Source: Loxodes magnus (Eukaryota > Ciliophora > Karyorelictea > Loxodida > Loxodidae). Taken from it: DNA of 64,000 nt. This document shows, one piece after another, positions 1-12,549 of the stretch. The stretch is taken from NCBI GenBank assembly GCA_946699065.1, contig CAMPDV010000228.1, positions 372,001 to 436,000 of the forward strand, in the 5' to 3' direction. Both the position numbers and the translations under genes were made by a program. The notes beneath the pieces are model-generated. The model was not told the DNA's origin, ran no database searches, and worked only from the letters and a program-made list of their open reading frames with translations. Numbering within the stretch: the first letter of the stretch is position 1; each line of letters begins with the position of its first letter.

Positions 1-3000
1 CAGATGAAGGATCTTTTATATTCGCTTAAAATGGTATATTTTAATTAGACAACATATCAATTCATGAAAATTAGACATCTAAAACAGGAATTATTAATCT
101 TTGGAATTCAAATGGTGAATGCTAAATTACAAAATCATCTATATATAAAAATAAAGGGAAAGCTTCTATTTATGTGTACTAGAGTCTCTTAAGCATTAGC
201 CAAATATCATTTGCCAGCAATTCTGCAGATGACTTAACACCTGGAATTTTCATTCATAAATCTAAAGTTTATATAAGTGATTCTATTTTTAATGATCATG
301 AATCAAAGAAAGGAGGGTTTATATATAGTGAATATTAATCTAAAGTATAAATTTTAAATTATAAGTTTCGAAATGAAAAAGGAAAGAAAGGAGGAGCTTT
401 ATACGTGTTTCAATCAGAAGCTGTAATAAGTAATGCCAGTTTCAGTAATATAATAGTAAATTTAAATGATGGTACTATTTATGCTTAGTAATCCAACTTA
501 AGTATCTAAAATTCTATTTTTAACAATATAATATCTTAATAATAAGGAGGCTCAGTTGTTTTTATGATATAGTCAAATATGACAATGGAATAATGTACTT
601 TGACTAACTATTATAGTACAGCAATAGCTATTTAATAAAATAGTGCATTAACTTTAACTCTTACAACATTTAGAAATGGACAAAGCAAAAATTTTCCTGG
701 TTCAGGTGTTTATTCATAAAACTCATAATTGGATATGTTTAACTGTACTTGTGATAATCAAATATCCTAAATAGGTTCTTGCTTTGCAATAGTAAATAAT
801 GAAGTATTTTATAAATATTTAATCTAATATAATCATTTTGAGAATGTTACAGCTTTATAATAAGGAGGTGTAGGATACTGCTATAATGCTAATATCACCT
901 TTTTATATAATAACTTTGTAAGCAATAAAATTGAAAGAGGAGAGTAATCTACTCTAAAAGGAGGAGCTTTAAGATTGATATGTGATAATAAATAAATTTG
1001 TGACTATAGAATAGAAAGGAATTTCTTTATTAATAACTCTATTTAAAGTACCAATAGTGAAGGAGGAGCTATTTCATTTTAAGGAACTATACCTACTTTC
1101 ATTCCTGATATAGAAAGTTAAGAAATTTGCCTCTATTTCAAAAATAATTAAGCTTTCTATGGAAATAATTTTGCTTCATTTGCATATACTCTTAGTAATA
1201 CTAATACGATAGATGCATTAGATCATTGTGCAAACACCAAAATATAAAGATAACTAGTTTCATAGTTACCTGGTTTTCCTATAACTGAGCATTTATTTTA
1301 TATAATAGATATTTAAGGTTAGCTAGTTAGAACTGATAAATCCTCTTAAGCATCTATTTATTCCAATAACAGTGATTCAGAGCTATCAGGAAAAACTAGA
1401 GTATAAGCTGAACTTGGTGTGTTTGATTTTTAGAATATAATAATAAAGGCAGAACCAAAAACTAATATTAACTTATATATAGAAACCAATGCCATTGATA
1501 TTGATGCTTTACCTTTTAACTTAAAGTTTATCAATAAACTTAATATGGAAGTATACATTTAGAAATGCTTATAAGGATAAATACTTATAGAGGGTAATTC
1601 ATGCTATAATTGTCTTTACGGATAATATTCCTTTAACTAAAGCGATCTGAAATGCAAAGAGTGTATTGCTGGTTCGACATGTTATGGAAGTGATTTGATT
1701 GGGCCTAAAAAAGGATTTTGAAGAAAAAGTTTTGAAACAGATAATATTCATGAATGTCCTAATAGCAAAGCATGTAAAGGAACTACTGTAAATGATAGTT
1801 TTGTGGATATTTATTTATAAACCACTGATTAGTAAAATAGAGAAGATCTCAAGAAAGGAATTAATTGAAAAGGAGAATGTACTGAAGGTTATAAAGGTGT
1901 TATGTGTGACATTTGCGAGAAAGATTGAACAAAAAATGATATAAATGAGTGCCAAAAATGTTTAAGTAAAAGATGATCTATCATACTTGGTACTTTTACT
2001 ATAACAATATTCATCATTTTCGTTATATACTTAGTTGTTCAAACTCTTAAATCAGCAGAAAAGTAAGAGTCTTACTATGGGGTCCATTTAAAAGTACTAA
2101 CTAACTATTTCTAATTTTCTTCTTTAATTTAGAAGTTTTAGTTCAATTGATCAAATGTTCTTAAAAGCTACTTTGAAGCAAATTAAAGAATAACGGCATA
2201 GACTTCTAATATATTGAAAATAGATTGTTTATTTTAAGAAGGAGAAGAGTTTTATTATAGCAAAGTATTGAGCATTTTGATGTTACCTTTAATAATTTTA
2301 GTAATATCCCTTGTATTAGTGAGTGTATACTCTTGCATAAAATATAAAAAGTTTAATAATTCTATCTTTATAACTATAATGAGTGTTTCCTACTTCCAAA
2401 TTTGTACTAATTTAACCTCTACTATTTTTAGTGTTTTTAGTTGCTATAAGATAGAAGATGACTATTACGTTCTAAACTCTTATACTGATATATAATGTTG
2501 AAAGGGAAGGCATATAAAGTTTATCTTAATATTTGGTTTACCTTCACTACTTCTGTATGCGTTTTTTGTTCCTTTTAACGTTTTTATTTACTTATATAGG
2601 AAGAGAAAAATAATAAAATCCTACTAAATAAAGTCTTAGTTTGGGTTTCTAACAATAGGGTACAAAGAGAATTTCTACTACTGAGAAATATTCAAAATTT
2701 ACTAGAAATTTTAAATTTCCTTTATTTTTATTTTTCTATAGAAGAATACTATAATTTTCTAGTTCTGATGCTTAATTCTTGTACTGCTGGTGTTTATTTA
2801 TCTGTAGAGGTAAAATAATGCTTATATAAAAGAAGAGCTTAATAAACTAGAAGCTATTTACTTATATGTATCAGCATTTACACTATATATAGGTATCTAT
2901 TTTGATTCTGGATAAAGATACTTAATTATTGATATCGCTTCTTTTATACTACTAGTTGCTGCTAATGTATACTTCATTCTTGTCTGGATATACTACTTTA

Positions 3001-3893
3001 TACTTCTCTTTGGAAGTCAATACTATAGAAAATATCTCAAAACATGCTTTTGCTTTATTTGCTTTTAATAAAAGTTAGATTTAATGGAAACTATTAATTA
3101 ATGGGAAAAGTAAGAAGGAAATTATCTTAGAGACTAATAGAGTAAATGAAGGATATGCTAAAATAAGATTTCCTCAATATTAAGAAGAAAAAGGATAAAG
3201 ATCTTCAATGATAAAGAAGAAGTTTAATTTTATAACCTAAACTAAGAAAATAAGCATACCAAAAAACTAACCCTTCATTTTAAGTAGAAAGAAGATATAA
3301 CTATCTTAAAATAAATGGACTTATCATATTTAATCAGCATTGGCTTATATGAACTCTATAACTAAAACTCTAGAAAATTCATATTAACGCAAACAGAATA
3401 TTGAAATTAAAGAATTAAGTGATTCTTATAAATATGAAGCTAAATTTAAAATAATCCAAGTAATACTATTACTAATTAAAATAGTCATCAAGAAGAAATT
3501 AAAACCTAAAACTATTCAAATCAGACATAATAATCCTATTAATCAAATAATAGTTCATTTGGTTAATAAATATAGTCTTAGATTTAGTTAGAATCAAAAT
3601 TATATAGTCATGAAAAATTCAAAAAGGCAAGGAAAATAAATCAAAAATAAGTAAGTTTAAGTAACTGTAAATTTAATAAAGTTTTTATAAAAAAGACAGC
3701 TGATTTAAAGACAATTGTGGAGATTCTTGAAGAAACTTAATAGTAAAATGAAGTGTAGAATTCTTAGCAAGCTGATTTAACATTAGAATAATCTTAATGC
3801 GAAATCTAAGTTTAAGATGAAAAGAAATGCGAAGAAAGAATAGCTAGTAATAAAAGTATAGATGTAGCAGAGTAGTGAAAGAAATTTTGTTGA
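1..3893 (+). CDS. Multi-pass surface receptor-like protein with beta-helix-type ectodomain (5' partial)
   Basis: One uninterrupted frame (codons start at position 3) of about 1,296 residues is open to the left edge, so the start lies outside. The first ~520 residues form Gly-Gly-rich repeats (GGFIYS, GGALYV, GGALRL, GGAISF), typical of parallel beta-helix (pectin-lyase-like) ectodomains. Next comes a Cys-rich segment (CLYGQYSF, CKECIAG, GFWRKS, GYKGVMCDIC), the GCC2/GCC3-EGF type found in large ciliate surface proteins. Several hydrophobic segments follow (about 1978-2040, 2275-2345, 2515-2600, 2700-2815, 2870-3060), then a Gln/Lys/Asn-rich cytoplasmic tail. GFWRKS, GINWKGEC and FYYWEI need TGA as Trp. 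Two TGA codons sit at the end (3876 and 3891); I took the last. Probably a plasma-membrane protein; its ligand is unknown. A related 5' fragment lies at 58800. Confidence 0.82.
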
Positions 3894-3964
3894 ATAACAT
3901 ACTCTTATTAAAATAATTTAATAATCTTAATTTTTTATCTTATAAATAAAATAATAAATAAATT

Positions 3965-4280
3965 TGATTATAGAGCGTGTAGCACTCTCGTTGGCGCGCA
4001 GCTCTTTAAAAAATGTTTCATACCGACAAGAATGTTTGCTACTGATAAAATTATTGATACTGATAAACCTTGTTCAATACCGTATAAATATTCAATACTG
4101 ATATAATTTTAGAATACTCGTAATCTTTAATACTTGCTGGAGGTCCAAGGACATGGCAGGATTGTGTCTCATTGCATCACCAAAGCAGAGGATGACATGT
4201 GTCAATTATGGGTACTTAACTTCCCCAACCTCTAATGAAGATGACCTTGTTGTTCACCTTCGAACAACTATGGCGGTTTT
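3965..4280 (-). mobile_element. SINE-like element with LINE-type 3' tail
   Basis: Read on the minus strand, the element ends in the hairpin AGAGCTGCGCG...CACGCTCT followed by CTATAAT and an AT-rich run. This is the same terminal block as the SINE-A copies and the LINE fragment ending near 61775. The body (about 4020-4275) is unlike SINE-A and much less AT-rich than its surroundings, with a palindromic GTTCGAAGGTGAAC near the 5' side. It is therefore a different SINE family sharing only the 3' tail. Element limits are approximate and no target-site duplication was resolved. Confidence 0.65.
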
Positions 4281-4318
4281 TAAAAAAAAATTTAATAAAT
4301 TAATAAAAAAGTTAAAGT

Positions 4319-5590
4319 ATGTCTAAAAAAAGAGATTCATAGTATGAAAAAAAATGAAATATTTAATTTTCTAATATTATAAGCAAATAAGAACATTTCT
4401 AGTTATAATTTATAAAGCACATAGAATCTCTAAATAGAAAGAATGATAAATAGGATAAGAATAGACTATAATAGAATATATGTTCTAAATTTAGGCTATT
4501 TATTAGAGAAATTTTTTATTAATGAAAAGCTGATAAAAAACACAGAATATAAAAAATTAAATATAAGAGTAAAAAAATAGTAAGAAAAAGTGTAATAAAA
4601 GTTAGAAATAAATTAAAAGGTAAATAAAGTATAAAAAATGATTTAAATTAAAGAAAGCAAAATAAATAAAACTTTATTGATTGAAAATAATAATTAAGAG
4701 TAGAATAAGAAATGAACCATTTATATATTCGCAAATTTAGCAATTTTTAAATCGTTTATACAATGAAAACATTTAAAAAAGAAAGAACTTAAGAATTTAT
4801 AGTTCAAAGAAAAGAAAAAGTGAATTGAAAGTAAGTTAAAAGGTTTAAATAGAAATTTGATAAAAGATAACGTAATACTTTGAAAATTTAAAAAGGAAAA
4901 AATTTATAAATTAAATAAAAAAATGTAAAAAGGCGATAAAGTTTTATCTTATTATTTTCATTATACAGAATATTTAGGAAGGATATAAATATTTCAATAT
5001 GTAAATTTAGCAAGATTAAAGAATGACATTTAAAGTATAAAAAGAAATAAAAAGTTGAATTAAAGATAAAGTTGTAAAATATTTCAGTTTCATAAAGATA
5101 ATTCAAAGTTAAATGTTAGTAGATGTTCTATTATTTAAAAAGAAAAAATGTTAAATATTTACAGTTTAAATTATCGTAGATATTCAAGAAAAGGAATAAG
5201 AAAGCTATACAAAAGCAAATTATGGAATTATAGTGGTAAGTAATTTCAAACATAAGAAAAGAGAGTTTAGAAATTAGCGTATAATATTAAAATTAAATAT
5301 GTAAGGAGTAATAAACAATATTATAAATAAAAAGTTTATAAAAATTTATTTGCTCAGCGTTTAACAAAATTTAAGAAGATAAAAAACTCCAGAACATTTT
5401 AATATATGAAAAAATTAATGATTAGAAAGAAGGTTATATGAGCTTAGAGAAAATCCTCTTTTCAATCCTTGTACATTTTTATGAGAAATATTAGATATTT
5501 TAAAATTTGAATATAAAGTATAATAAAGAATTGATTGATTAGCTTTTTTAATATTAGCTTTCTTAGAGTGAAATAATAATAAAGTTAAAA
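4319..5590 (+). other. Possible AT-rich coding region, unknown protein
   Basis: Under the reassigned code this stretch reads through on the plus strand as a Lys/Asn/Ile-rich protein of about 420 residues. One frame holds long mixed-composition segments (for example YNRIYVLNLGYLLEKFF and HYTEYLGRIQIFQYVNLARL) that look less random than translated AT-rich spacer. No family was recognised. No TGA ends this frame before the tRNA-like sequence at 5730; there is only a run of TAA codons near 5575. Another frame beginning with ATG at 4319 (MSKKRDSQYEKKW) is also open, so the frame is not settled. Confidence 0.3.
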
Positions 5591-5729
5591 TAGTAATAGT
5601 AAATACTTTAAAAGCATTTAATATTTAGTAAGTATGATCAATTAATAATCTTAATTATGTAGATTATAGTCGTTTAATACCATACTATTATATTAATATT
5701 CTCATTTTTATTCCTTTATAATCAAAAGT

Positions 5730-5794
5730 GCGCTATCCGGGACTCGGGTCAACTGCTTGGAAGGCAGTTATCCTAACCACTAGACTAATAGCGC
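5730..5794 (-). tRNA. tRNA-Gly(UCC)-like sequence with shortened T arm
   Basis: On the minus strand a perfect 7-bp acceptor stem (GCGCTAT/ATAGCGC), a D arm with TAGTGGTTAGGAT, and an anticodon arm ACTGC-CTTCCAA-GCAGT with anticodon TCC match eukaryotic tRNA-Gly closely. The T arm is reduced to CCCGAGTCCCGG: the usual T loop with the internal B-box promoter (GGTTCGANNCC) is missing, about 6-7 nt. The molecule is 65 nt instead of about 72. It is probably a pseudogene, because polymerase III would lack its B box; a functional tRNA with a minimal T arm is less likely. Confidence 0.7.
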
Positions 5795-6146
5795 CTTAAT
5801 AAATAATAAATCAAAAGGTTTTAAACCAAATTTAAGGAGAAATAATAAGGAAATTTAAAGTATAGATAATTACCAGTTTATAATGAACATGCTTATATGC
5901 ATAATAATAGCAAAAAGAAGTAATTAATAAATCATTTAATCAAATATTTGTTTAAACTGATCCTTTAATTATATAATCAAAAATTATTTCTTTGTTTCTA
6001 GCAAATTAACTGATTTGTAAATTTCTAATACTTAAAGCATTTTTGATATTAAAGTAATCTTAGTTAAGTATGAATAAATAAGTAATATAAGACTTTGTAA
6101 TAAAATTTTAAGCTAAAATGTTTTAGTTTTTAACTCTTCTTCTTCT

Positions 6147-7904
6147 TCACTTCTCTTATAATAATGATGTAGGTTAATGATTTATATCTGCATGTTGATT
6201 TCACTTTAATAATATATGCTCTAACTAACTTATAAAAATATCTATGTTTGGCCTTATATTCTCGTCGAAAGCTAAACATCTGTAGAATAGATCAACTAAT
6301 AAAGGTTCTTGTTATATTTCGCTTGAAAACCTAGGTATCATTTTATCGATATAAATTATTTACTTTAACTAAGAATCTAGAACTGGATAAAGAAGTTCTT
6401 CGTTGAATATTTCTACTCCTATACAACCTAAAAATCAGATATCACTTTTTTTGCTCACTTTTTTCTCAAATTATACAGGAGCCATTCATTGATGTTCACC
6501 TTTCTATTCTATTGTTCTTAATCAGTCATGTTTATTAAATAATCCAAGAGTTAGTATTTTAGGAGAATCTTAATCATCTAACAGAATATTAAGAGATTTG
6601 ATTTCTTTATGAATTAAGTTTCTAGCGTGAATAGCCTTCAAACCTTCTGCTATTTAACTTAGTAAGTTCAGTTTCTTATAATATCTAGAATGACAGTTTT
6701 TGAATAGTTACTTTGTCTAAATAATTTAGAATAAACTTCCTTTATTCTAAAAATCAGTTAAAAGAGCGAGTTCTTAAGTATCGATAGCAAATCCTATAAG
6801 TTTTTAAACTCTTAAGCTATTTATTAGCAGTAGTTCTTTACATTCATATCAGAACTAATCTATTATTTTATCGTTCTATTAGTTAAATACTTTAAATCCA
6901 TACATGAATCCTTAGATACATAATAGATAAGTAGTTCCGAAATAATCACAAGCCAATTTTTGCAATTCCCCTAAAAAATTCATTGTTAGAAACCAAATCT
7001 CTATATTTCCATATTCTTACTTCACAACTACTATCTATTTGCCATAGGAACTTCCTTATTTCTTCTTCTGTTATTTTATTATTTACTTAGTTTACTTCAC
7101 TTTTAATTTTTGTTTAGGGAATTTCTAATTCAGGATTTAGTTGTTTTGCTTTACTGAAGCATTCTAGTGCTTCTTATTCCTTGTTTAAAGCTTAAAGACA
7201 AAGTCCTTTATCATAGAAAGCTTTTGAGTACTTAGGATCTAGTTAGATAACTTAGTTGAAGCATTAGATAGCTTCAAAATGATTTCCTAATTTAAAAAGA
7301 GAAAAACCTTTGAGTTTGAAATGATCTGGTAGAGTGGGATTAAGTTTGATGGCTTAATTAAGACTTTCAATGGCTTCATTGTATTTTTCTAGCTTAATAA
7401 ATATCGCTCCTTTATTAAAGTGAGCATCTACTAATCTAGGATCTAGCTTCGTAGCTACATTTAAACTCTATATCGCCTCGGCGTTCTTTCCTAATTATCC
7501 CAGCAAAGTTCCTTTGTTATAGTGAGCTGCCACTAAATTAGCATCTAATTAGAGAGCTATATCATAGTTATATGGCGTCGTTACATTTTCCTATTTGTTT
7601 TAGTAATGATCCTTTGTTCAAATAAGCAGATACCATTTTAGATTAGTTTGATAGCTACATTGTAGCTCTATATCGCTTCATCGTATTTTTCTAGCATCTT
7701 CAGGGCAACTCCTTTATTACAATGAGCAACCGCATCATTAGAATTTAAATTAAGAGCTAAATCATAACTCTAGATTGCTTCATCGTATTTCCCTAGTGTT
7801 TTCAATGCAACTCCTTTATAAGTATGAGCAGCAGCATATTTGGGATCTAGCATGATAACTATATTAAATTACTCGATAGCCTTATGATAATTAGCTTCCT
7901 TCAT
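6147..7904 (-). pseudogene. TPR protein with C-terminal kinase-like domain, frame-disrupted
   Basis: The minus strand encodes at least seven tetratricopeptide repeats (KYDEAIQSYDLAL, AHCNKGVALKMLEKYDEAI, ALNKEQEALECF), then a protein-kinase-like domain. Kinase landmarks can be aligned but are degraded: IHKEIKSLNIL stands where IHRDLKPxNIL is expected, LTLGLF replaces the DFG segment, and QWMAP and KSDIW match the activation-segment and helix-F motifs with TGA as Trp. Three shifts relative to a single frame are needed (near 7640, 7585 and 6960), so the copy is probably broken; sequencing error cannot be excluded. The ATG at 7904 is the first in frame, but the TPR sequence YNRIGLKF continues upstream, so the start may be further out. 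The stop is TGA at 6149-6147. If expressed it would be a TPR scaffold with a catalytically dead kinase fold. Confidence 0.68.
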
Positions 7905-7949
7905 AAATTTTAATCCTATTCTGTTATATTAAGTAGCTTGAGATATTTA

Positions 7950-8630
7950 TATAATGATAACTAATAATAAATATTAATTTAAGTTTAGTAGTTGCTAATA
8001 TAATGCTTATATTAGTTTTTTATTCTAAGTAATTAATACCTTTATTCTACTTTTTATTTATTTACTTTACTCTTTAGCTTCTTTATTTGTACTTATAGAC
8101 CTTTAATAGTTTTTATTAATGTATTATTGCTTTTAATGTATAATTAGTATTATTTATAATAGAAGTAATAAAGAGTTTACTGTTGCTAGTAGATAGTTAC
8201 TAATAATCAAATATTTGCTTATTTATACAATTATAACTATTAGCTATTTAGTATATTTATGTAACTATTTTATTGTTTCTTTAATTATTATTTATTTATT
8301 TATTCTTTTTTACCATTTACCCTGCTTTTTAAGTTAGTTCCTTTAATTTTTGACTAATATTAATAATTTTATAGTTATAACTTTAGTTTACTTATCAATC
8401 AAATATTTTTCCTATTTATTTGTTTTTAAGAGACTTTAGTAATTTCATTTATTATAAAAGTAGCCTTCCTTATAAACTTTTTGACTTTAATAATGCTTCA
8501 TTATTCTCTTTCCTGCTAATATACAATAAAATATAGTAGCTTATTATTTAATATAGATATTTCATCTGATAAACCAAACTTAAATTACTTAATCTTTAAA
8601 TTACTATCTACTAAGTAACTATCCTATTGA
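7950..8630. other. AT-rich spacer
   Basis: Mostly T-rich plus strand with short TTTATT-type repeats. I see no RNA gene, no recognisable protein motif and no match to the repeat families described elsewhere in this window. Confidence 0.4.
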
Positions 8631-8639
8631 AACCTTTTA

Positions 8640-9700
8640 AATCAAAGACTAAGTAGGTAATATTAATTTATTTACTTAGCTTAAAAAAATGAAAAGTAAT
8701 TAGCTTTACTTAATACTGGAATAGCTTAATTATAATGATGGCAATTATAGGCTATAACTAAATTAAGGCTTATAATAGGAAATATTTATAATAATTAACT
8801 AAAACTAAATAATTTTATTACTATACAGCTAGTATTGCTTAGTCATCTATTTATATCCCTATAAGGATATCTTTTAATGATTTACATAATTTATAGATAT
8901 TAATGATGTTTATTTGACTAATTAATTTAGCATAATACTTCTGAATAAGTTAGGAAATATTCTAAAGTTTTACCATATAAATAATTATAAATATACCTAA
9001 GTATTTATATGATAATCAATTCTGTAATAATCATCTATTTAAATTCACTAAGTTTACTTTATGATTTTCTACTTCTTTAACTTTCAATGATGCTATTCAG
9101 ATTGTTTTAATATTGTAAGTATTATTGATTATAAAACTGAAACTATCATTCAAATTTATTTTAATTTTTAGAAAAGTTGTATTGTAAAAGGCTTTTTGAA
9201 ACTGAGTTTATCTATTTAATCAGATGTTAGAATACATACAATTAACTTGTCATTTTGTAAATTCTTTCTTCAATTAAGCGGAAAAATTACAGATCAGGCG
9301 ATTCTCACCTAGCTTCTCTTAATTAAGTATATTAATATTACTCTACAAGCATTTTAGTTACCTATCTTTTTTATATAATTTCAGAACAGATCTGCTTTTA
9401 CATTTCCTATCTTTCTTACTATGATATAAAAGAATCCATTTAAGGTTCCAAATAGTATCATTCTTAGGTTTTTAATTTACTGTTACTAATATCTTAAGAT
9501 GTGAAACAACTACTTGTACTAATCATGCTAGCTGAACTTCAATTTTAAGATTATTTTACCTAAATATTTTAAGCTAGCATATAATTTATCTATCTGCTCA
9601 ATTGAGTAATTCCAACATAGGACTAAGGATGCTAAATGTGATATTTCAAGTGAGATGATTGAAGTAGAGCCAATGATGTTAGAGACGACTTTATTATTTC
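8640..9700 (-). mobile_element. Possible LINE reverse-transcriptase remnant
   Basis: Read on the minus strand, about 350 codons are open with mixed composition, including KNDTIWNLKW, NQEKLGENRLICNF and, most telling, SYKYLGIFI. The last resembles the YLG motif just after the palm of non-LTR reverse transcriptases, and about 40 residues later SLKDILIG follows. The catalytic YADD box was not found, and neither end was identified. I infer an old, eroded LINE ORF2 fragment; an unrelated Ile/Lys/Asn-rich host gene remains possible. Confidence 0.35.
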
Positions 9701-10115
9701 TCCTGAGAGATAAAAGATAAAATGAGACGAAAAATGATTAATTAATTCCACATACATAAAGAATGCTATAAGGTGCTGTAATGTTAAGAAGATTACATTT
9801 ATTAGGATTTAATTAGTTAACTGTTCTTATAAATCTCCTTTCTTTAGACTAATAAGAACTTAAATTATTAATAAAAGCTTTTTCAATTAAGTAATTAAAA
9901 ACATAGGAACTTATTATGATTTAGTTAGCTAAGATATAAATATTTTATTTGACTATATGCAGGGAAATGATAAATTATAGAAAGAAAATAGTAAAATAAG
10001 TATTCTAAAGTAAGTTACTTAAAAGTATATTATATGATATCTAGTTTAAAGTATCTTATTAATAATCTAGAGCTTAAATATTAACACTATCACTAAATTT
10101 TATTATATTAATAAA

Positions 10116-10930
10116 ATGGCTTCTAAGAAATAACAGAACTTTTAAATAATTACAATGAGTGAAAGTGAGAAATATTATTGATATGACGAACATTAACCAC
10201 TTTTAAATCCAAAATTAAAAAACTTCCGACGCACACTCAAATAGAAAATATTATCTAAGTCATTAAAAGAGTTTATGTTCAACAATAGATACCTCACTGA
10301 TAAAGTAGAAAAATTAGAAAAACTAATAACGTCTTTATTGGAGAAACAATATTAATCAGTATAAGATATAGAAAAAAAACTGGAAAAAAGAATTCTTTAA
10401 TAATAAATTCAGGTAACGCTATTTTCGTTTTAAAAGAATTAATCAGATCCTATTGAAATAGAAAATGAAGCCTCAAATTAAAATAAATAGTAAACATTAA
10501 TTTAAAATAAGTAGTAAATTTAAATTAAATAAGTGTTACAGGAATAATAGCTTAAAAGAAGAATAAAATGTTACGTGTGAAATAAATAACACCAATGAAA
10601 ATACTGTCACTAACTAAGCGAAATTTAAAGAAGGAATAAATAAGATATTTTTAAAAAACTATTTAGGATATATCCAACATAAAGCGGGAAAATTTAAAGA
10701 AAAAAATTCTTTAATTCAAATCTTAATCCTTGGATAAATAATTAGGAACGCTACGTGCAAGATCAAAACTATTCCGAATATTAAAGGATGGTGTACTAAT
10801 GAAGTGCTATACCGCCTAAGTAAGCCTAGTAGGAATTCATGAAAAACTAATGGAGAAAACTGATAGAATAGGTCAGATGGCTGACTACTAAGACTTTAAC
10901 GAAGCTTTTTAACTTTTAACTTTATAATTC
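10116..10930 (+). mobile_element. ORF1-like zinc-knuckle retroelement, copy A
   Basis: ATG at 10116 (MASKKQQNFQ) opens a frame through a Lys/Glu/Gln-rich coiled coil (VEKLEKLITSLLEKQ) to a zinc-knuckle remnant CYVWNKQHQWKYC. The second Cys of C-x2-C-x4-H-x4-C is a TGA codon (read Trp). The family C-terminal motif follows as YPTQSGKIQRKKFFN, then a Trp/Gln-rich tail. No TGA terminates the frame before about 10930. The knuckle is therefore probably non-functional unless TGA is read as Cys. Nucleic-acid binding is inferred from the CCHC class. Confidence 0.72.
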
Positions 10931-12545
10931 TTTCAGTAAAATTTTTAACATTTGAATATAAAATATAATAAAAATATATATTTTATTAATTATAAATATT
11001 TTAAAATTATTAAAATAGCTTAAAATTTTACCTTAGATATAATTTTTAATTTCAAACTATAATAGCAAATATCCTTGTTTAATATCAAAAATAAAAATTT
11101 TACTTTCATATTAATTTATTTTTCAAGCCTAAGTATTTAAATTTATAATTATAACTATTTTGATCGAACTAATTAATCATAAATACAATAAATTTATATC
11201 TAAAAACTTTTACTATTAATAAAATTTTATTTCATATTCCAGTTTAATTTTAACTACTTTTTACTATGAAGAGATATTTCTTATACTTATTTAAAATAAA
11301 ATAATTTATTAGTGTTAATAACCAATTTTATATTATTTATGTTGCATTGTAGATAAATCAAAATTTTTTATTTTCAAAGATACAATTATTTTAATATTTG
11401 ATTGTTTCAAATAATTTACTATGATATAATAAAAGAAATTAAAATGATAACTAGAGTTAAGATATAATTAATTCACTCTTATAAAATATAATTTTAATTA
11501 GTTAAAGAAGTTAAAAATGTATTTACTTTTAATTAATTAATAAATCTAATAAACTTCTATCTAATTTTGTGCTTTAATAACTGAAAATATATTATATTAA
11601 TATTAATTTTAGTAATTTTAAATAAGTGAATTGAATATATTAATAATTAGCTAAATAAGTATTTAGTTTAGCATTTAATAATATATTTAATTCACTTATT
11701 TAAAATTATATTCTAAACTTTAAATTACTTAAATGCTAATAATCAAAAGCTTTTATAAACTATAACTTATTAATATAATAATTCAAATGCAAGTGAAGAT
11801 ACTATGCTAACGCTGCTTATATCCATTTAACTTAACAAGGATAGTAAAAAAATAACTTAGTAATAATAAATAATTAGCTAATAGTTAAAACTTAAAGACT
11901 TTGATTTTTAATATAGAAACAGAATAAATTAAAGAAGTTAAAATAAATGTCTAAATTCTAAAATTTAGTATAATTATTAATTTCCTTTTGAAATTGCAGT
12001 TTAGAAATTAGTAGCAGATAAAAGAGAAGAAAATATATAATCATTTAGAGGAGAAAATTAAAAAAAAAGTTATAAATGATATATAAAAGTATAATTTAAA
12101 GAATGTTAAATGGAGCTAGTATTATTTCAATCTTCTTGAAGTTCTTTGTTTTCCGTTAGTGTTATTAGAATTTATTATTATGGTAGGAGGAATGGGAAAT
12201 TGAATTAAAATAGAATATTCCAGAAAAATTTATAAAAGTAAGATTGAATAATGATAATAAATATAATTTAAGCTTATTATTATAATTTATCAGGTTTTAT
12301 AACTCGAAATAGATTTGCTTATTCTTTTATTCTAGAATTATCAAACCTTTAGTGTTGAGAATAGATGTAGAAAGCTAAAAATAAAAGACTATAAAAATAG
12401 TATAAGAGAGAAAGCTAAATATTTAAGTATTTTTATGATTAAAAAGTATTTTAAAATAGCAATTTAGATATAATAAATAGATAACAAATGTTAATTACTT
12501 ATTAATATTTTGAATGAATTATTATAAGCAAACTTTTAGTAGCTG
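10931..12545. other. AT-rich region with a palindrome, no gene recognised
   Basis: Very AT-rich DNA of mixed short A and T runs. Apart from the imperfect palindrome at 11622-11708 I find no family motif, RNA gene or copy of the dispersed repeats. Frames are open under the reassigned code, but that carries little weight here. Confidence 0.4.
11622..11708. repeat. Imperfect palindrome, about 42-bp arms
   Basis: TAATTTTAAATAAGTGAATT on the left is matched by its reverse complement on the right (AATTCACTTATTTAAAATTA). Pairing continues inward through AATATATTA and GCTAA with a few mismatches. Such a fold-back could be a small MITE-like remnant or a hairpin-forming element. No coding content was seen. 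Confidence 0.7.
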
Positions 12546-12549
12546 AATT

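Noticed and set aside
2268..2495. Separate 75-residue membrane protein
   Set aside because: It is just the piece of the long receptor gene lacking TAA/TAG, in the same frame as 3-3893.
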